Origin: Deltaproteobacteria bacterium
GTDB taxonomy: Bacteria; Myxococcota_A; Polyangia; HGW-17
Length of the DNA: 9,002 bases
Reading direction: 5' to 3'
Assembly: GCA_003249585.1 (NCBI GenBank)
Contig: QKIM01000491.1
Coordinates: 1 to 9,002 of the forward strand
The notes beneath the pieces were generated by a model. It was not told the origin of the DNA. It saw nothing but the letters and a program-made list of their open reading frames with translations, and ran no database searches. Shown here in pieces: positions 7,554 to 9,002 of this stretch (position 1 is its first letter; each line of letters starts with the position of its first letter). Position numbers and translations under genes: made by a program.

Positions 7554-7576
7554 GGGCTCCCCGGGAGCCCAGCTCC
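7554..7576 (-). promoter_or_regulatory. Overlapping, mutually exclusive hairpins at the start of the deacetylase leader
   Basis: On the minus strand a strong stem GGGCTCC-CGG-GGAGCCC (7554-7570) shares its 5' arm with an alternative stem GGAGC-TGG-GCTCC (7564-7576). Only one can form at a time. They lie about 10 nt after the predicted transcription start. This resembles a switching leader but matches no riboswitch class I recognise. Confidence 0.4.
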
Positions 7577-7584
7577 TTGTCCGG

Positions 7585-7613
7585 TTGCCCATATAGTAAT
7601 GGAAGATTGAAAT
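7585..7613 (+). promoter_or_regulatory. Weak candidate promoter for the plus-strand membrane protein
   Basis: TTGCCC (7585-7590) and TGAAAT (7608-7613) are spaced by 17 nt and each matches 4 of 6 consensus bases. It overlaps the stronger minus-strand promoter, so the two could compete. The transcript would start about 30 nt before the ATG at 7652. Confidence 0.25.
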
Positions 7614-7620
7614 TTGTCAA
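7593..7620 (-). promoter_or_regulatory. Sigma70-type promoter for the deacetylase run
   Basis: On the minus strand a perfect -35 TTGACA (7615-7620) and a -10 TACTAT (7593-7598, 4 of 6) are separated by 16 nt, in a locally AT-rich pocket of otherwise GC-rich DNA. Transcription would start near 7586 and leave a leader of about 184 nt before the deacetylase ATG. It lies in the divergent region facing the plus-strand gene at 7652, and probably serves the whole minus-strand run. Confidence 0.6.
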
Positions 7621-7651
7621 AACGTAAGACCGGCGGGTCCTGCGGAGGAAC

Positions 7652-8260
7652 ATGACGATTCTCACCATCTTGCAGCTGGGCCTCACTTTGGCCATTGCGC
7701 TGTTCCTGCGGCCTCATATAGCTCTGCTCGTGCAGCTTGTCTACCCCGGGATCGTGCGGCAGCGGTTCGACTTTAGGCCGCTCCCCGCGCACGATGCGGT
7801 CCAGGAGCTCCTCGACGAAGGGTACCGCTATCTCGGCACCCGGTCCGAGCGGATTTTTCTGCTCATGCACAACGAGTTCCTGGTCTTTTTCCATCCCGAC
7901 GGCCGGTACGTCGATGTGCTCCGAGGGAGCGGCGCCAAGATGTACATGCTCTCGGCCACCCCAGGGGGGCTCTTCTTCCTCACCCGCAACTACGGGTTCC
8001 GCAGCTACACCCGGGGGCACTACCACTCCACCCGGGTCGACGGCGAGCTTGATGTCCTGGCCAAAGAGCACCGCCGCGTCGTGGCGGGCCACTCCCTGGG
8101 AGAGGACCTCGTCACCCGGGGCACACCCTCGGAGCGGCTCGAGCTCTCCCGCCGATGGTACAGCCGGTTCATGCGCCGGGAGATCCTCCCCTTCGCCGCC
8201 CTCTCGCTGGTCCTCATCGCCTTGAGCGCCGCCATGATCTACCGCCTGTGGAGCGTCTGA
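7652..8260 (+). CDS. Membrane protein of unknown function with two end-located membrane segments
   Basis: I do not recognise a named family. The 202 residues have a hydrophobic N-terminal stretch (about 3-30, TILTILQLGLTLAIALFL) and a C-terminal membrane segment (about 178-198, ILPFAALSLVLIALSAAMIY). Between them is a soluble part of about 145 residues. That part reads as a beta-rich module: LGTRSERIFLLMHNEFLVFF, a predicted turn HPDGRYVDVL, MYMLSATPGGLFFLTRNYGF, then a helical stretch with charged residues. The pattern of short strands ending in FLTRNY resembles poorly described bacterial membrane-anchored proteins, but this is a memory-level impression. The ATG has GGAGG 5 nt upstream. It is divergent from the deacetylase and 84 nt before the zinc-ribbon gene on the same strand. 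A GHSLG pentapeptide (146-150) is probably not a lipase site. The reading frame, ribosome site and even hydrophobic pattern support a real gene. Confidence 0.75.
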   Translation: MTILTILQLGLTLAIALFLRPHIALLVQLVYPGIVRQRFDFRPLPAHDAVQELLDEGYRYLGTRSERIFLLMHNEFLVFFHPDGRYVDVLRGSGAKMYMLSATPGGLFFLTRNYGFRSYTRGHYHSTRVDGELDVLAKEHRRVVAGHSLGEDLVTRGTPSERLELSRRWYSRFMRREILPFAALSLVLIALSAAMIYRLWSV

Positions 8261-8302
8261 GCCCGCAACCGATTGCCAAAAAGCGTCAGGGGGAGTACAA
8301 GG

Positions 8303-8315
8303 GGGTCGGTGACCC
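8303..8315 (+). repeat. Short inverted repeat in the 84-nt gap before the zinc-ribbon gene
   Basis: GGGTC-GGT-GACCC lies 29 nt before the GTG start. It has a 5-bp stem, a 3-nt loop and no T-run, so it is not a convincing terminator. The two plus-strand genes may therefore be co-transcribed. Confidence 0.3.
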
Positions 8316-8344
8316 GTTGACGGACCGCCACCTGGAGGTCTCCT

Positions 8345-9002
8345 GTGCTCGAAATCTGTCCCGCCTGTCTCATGCCCGGAGACGGCGCCTTCTGCTCCGT
8401 GTGCGGCAGCTCCCTGTCCCGCCCCTCCCGTACGCCCCTGTTTCTGCTCAGGGTCGGCTGGTCACGCTCCCGTGACTTCGAGAAGATCCTCGAATCCCTC
8501 AAGGAGGAGCGCGGCTATCGCTATGTGGAGCACGGCGAGGAGCTGGTCCACATCATCCCCGTGCAGGATCTGCGGGAGGCCCAGGCCAAGCTCGTCAAGT
8601 ACGAGAAGGCCCTCAAGTGGAAGGAGACATCCCTGGACCTCGTCGCCGGCGGCTCCTGGTCGCCCCAGGCCGAGGTGCCCCAGTGCTTCTCGCGGCTCAT
8701 CGTCGAGGGGGTCTCTCCCTGCCGCGAGGGGGCGGGATGTCCCTTCGCCCGGGACACGGTGGGCGAGCTTCTGGCACGGCCCGAGGAGGGCGACCGGCTC
8801 ACCGACGAGGCCCTCATCCGCCTGTTCATCGTGGATCTTCTGGACAACAAGGATCTGCTCCTGTGTCCCTTCTACCGCTCCATGGTCGGCGTCGCGGCGC
8901 AAGGCCTCGGGGAGCTCCCCGAGGGGCTCTGGTCGTTTTATGCCGACGAGCTGCGCGGCGCCCTGGAGACCGGCCACCTCATCATGGAGAACGACGGACG
9001 GC
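8345..9002 (+). CDS. Zinc-ribbon protein of unknown function, 3' end cut by window edge
   Basis: I read 219 codons from a GTG start, open to the window edge. GGAGG (8334-8338) ends 6 nt before the GTG, and an in-frame TGA at 8318-8320 closes the frame upstream, so this start is well supported. The N-terminus has a four-cysteine ribbon CPAC...CSVC (C5, C8, C17, C20), as in many metal-binding or scaffold proteins. The remainder is charged and mixed. A further cysteine group is SPCREGAGCPF (C126, C132), with single cysteines at 114 and 174. No enzyme motif is recognised. Residues about 75-95 (AQAKLVKYEKALKWKE) could be a short coiled coil. An opposite-strand reading frame covers 8462-8977 but has no ribosome site or known domain and is rejected. 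The gene is co-directional with the membrane protein upstream. Its zinc ribbon resembles the one opening the STAND/TPR protein in layout, though the spacing differs. Confidence 0.75.
   Translation, partial: MLEICPACLMPGDGAFCSVCGSSLSRPSRTPLFLLRVGWSRSRDFEKILESLKEERGYRYVEHGEELVHIIPVQDLREAQAKLVKYEKALKWKETSLDLVAGGSWSPQAEVPQCFSRLIVEGVSPCREGAGCPFARDTVGELLARPEEGDRLTDEALIRLFIVDLLDNKDLLLCPFYRSMVGVAAQGLGELPEGLWSFYADELRGALETGHLIMENDGR

Noticed and set aside
7403..8092. 230-residue N-terminal extension of the deacetylase frame
   Set aside because: It lies opposite the plus-strand gene with a GGAGG site, contains no domain, and the shorter ATG at 7402 has its own ribosome site and a signal-like leader.
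8087..8101. GHSLG in the membrane protein as a lipase nucleophile elbow
   Set aside because: The matching Asp and His context and hydrolase fold are not visible, and the motif is short enough to occur by chance.
8462..8977. 171-residue minus-strand frame at the right end
   Set aside because: The plus-strand reading has a GTG with GGAGG and a zinc ribbon. The minus frame has neither.

Overview
The window comes from a GC-rich bacterial chromosome. Counted sample lines give roughly 53-65% G+C in the coding backbone. It is probably Gram-negative: the genes include a probable LpoA-like periplasmic binding protein and a secreted NodB-type deacetylase. A very long zinc-ribbon/STAND ATPase/TPR protein beside single-copy housekeeping genes fits a deltaproteobacterial or myxococcal type of lineage. 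That placement is an inference from gene style, not from a marker phylogeny.

Layout. (1) Positions 1-457, minus strand: the 5' part of a Y1-type (HUH) REP-associated transposase that runs off the left edge. It sits in DNA of clearly lower G+C (about 41% in sampled lines) and is the only sign of transfer. (2) Positions 553-7402, minus strand: a compact run of four genes, read from right to left. They are a secreted polysaccharide deacetylase (6494-7402), a 956-residue zinc-ribbon/STAND-ATPase/TPR protein whose start codon overlaps the deacetylase stop (ATGA), tyrosyl-tRNA synthetase (2243-3523, after a 103-nt gap with a perfect 7-bp hairpin), and a type 1 periplasmic-binding-fold protein 13 nt further on. 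(3) Positions 7403-7651: a divergent intergenic region. It holds a good sigma70-type promoter for the minus-strand run and a predicted leader of about 184 nt containing several inverted repeats. (4) Positions 7652-9002, plus strand: a two-membrane-segment protein of unknown function, then a GTG-started protein with an N-terminal four-cysteine zinc ribbon that runs off the right edge.

How the genes fit together. The deacetylase (cell-envelope polysaccharide) and the LpoA-like protein (peptidoglycan-synthase activator or solute-binding fold) both point to the envelope, with tyrS between them. The STAND/TPR protein has the architecture of a signal-sensing or scaffold ATPase. It is translationally coupled to the deacetylase, so the two may act together, but nothing in the sequence names its ligand. 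No tRNA, rRNA, CRISPR array or complete insertion sequence was seen. The most unusual items are the STAND protein's altered Walker B motif and the structured leader with mutually exclusive hairpins. I see no proof of a new multi-gene system.
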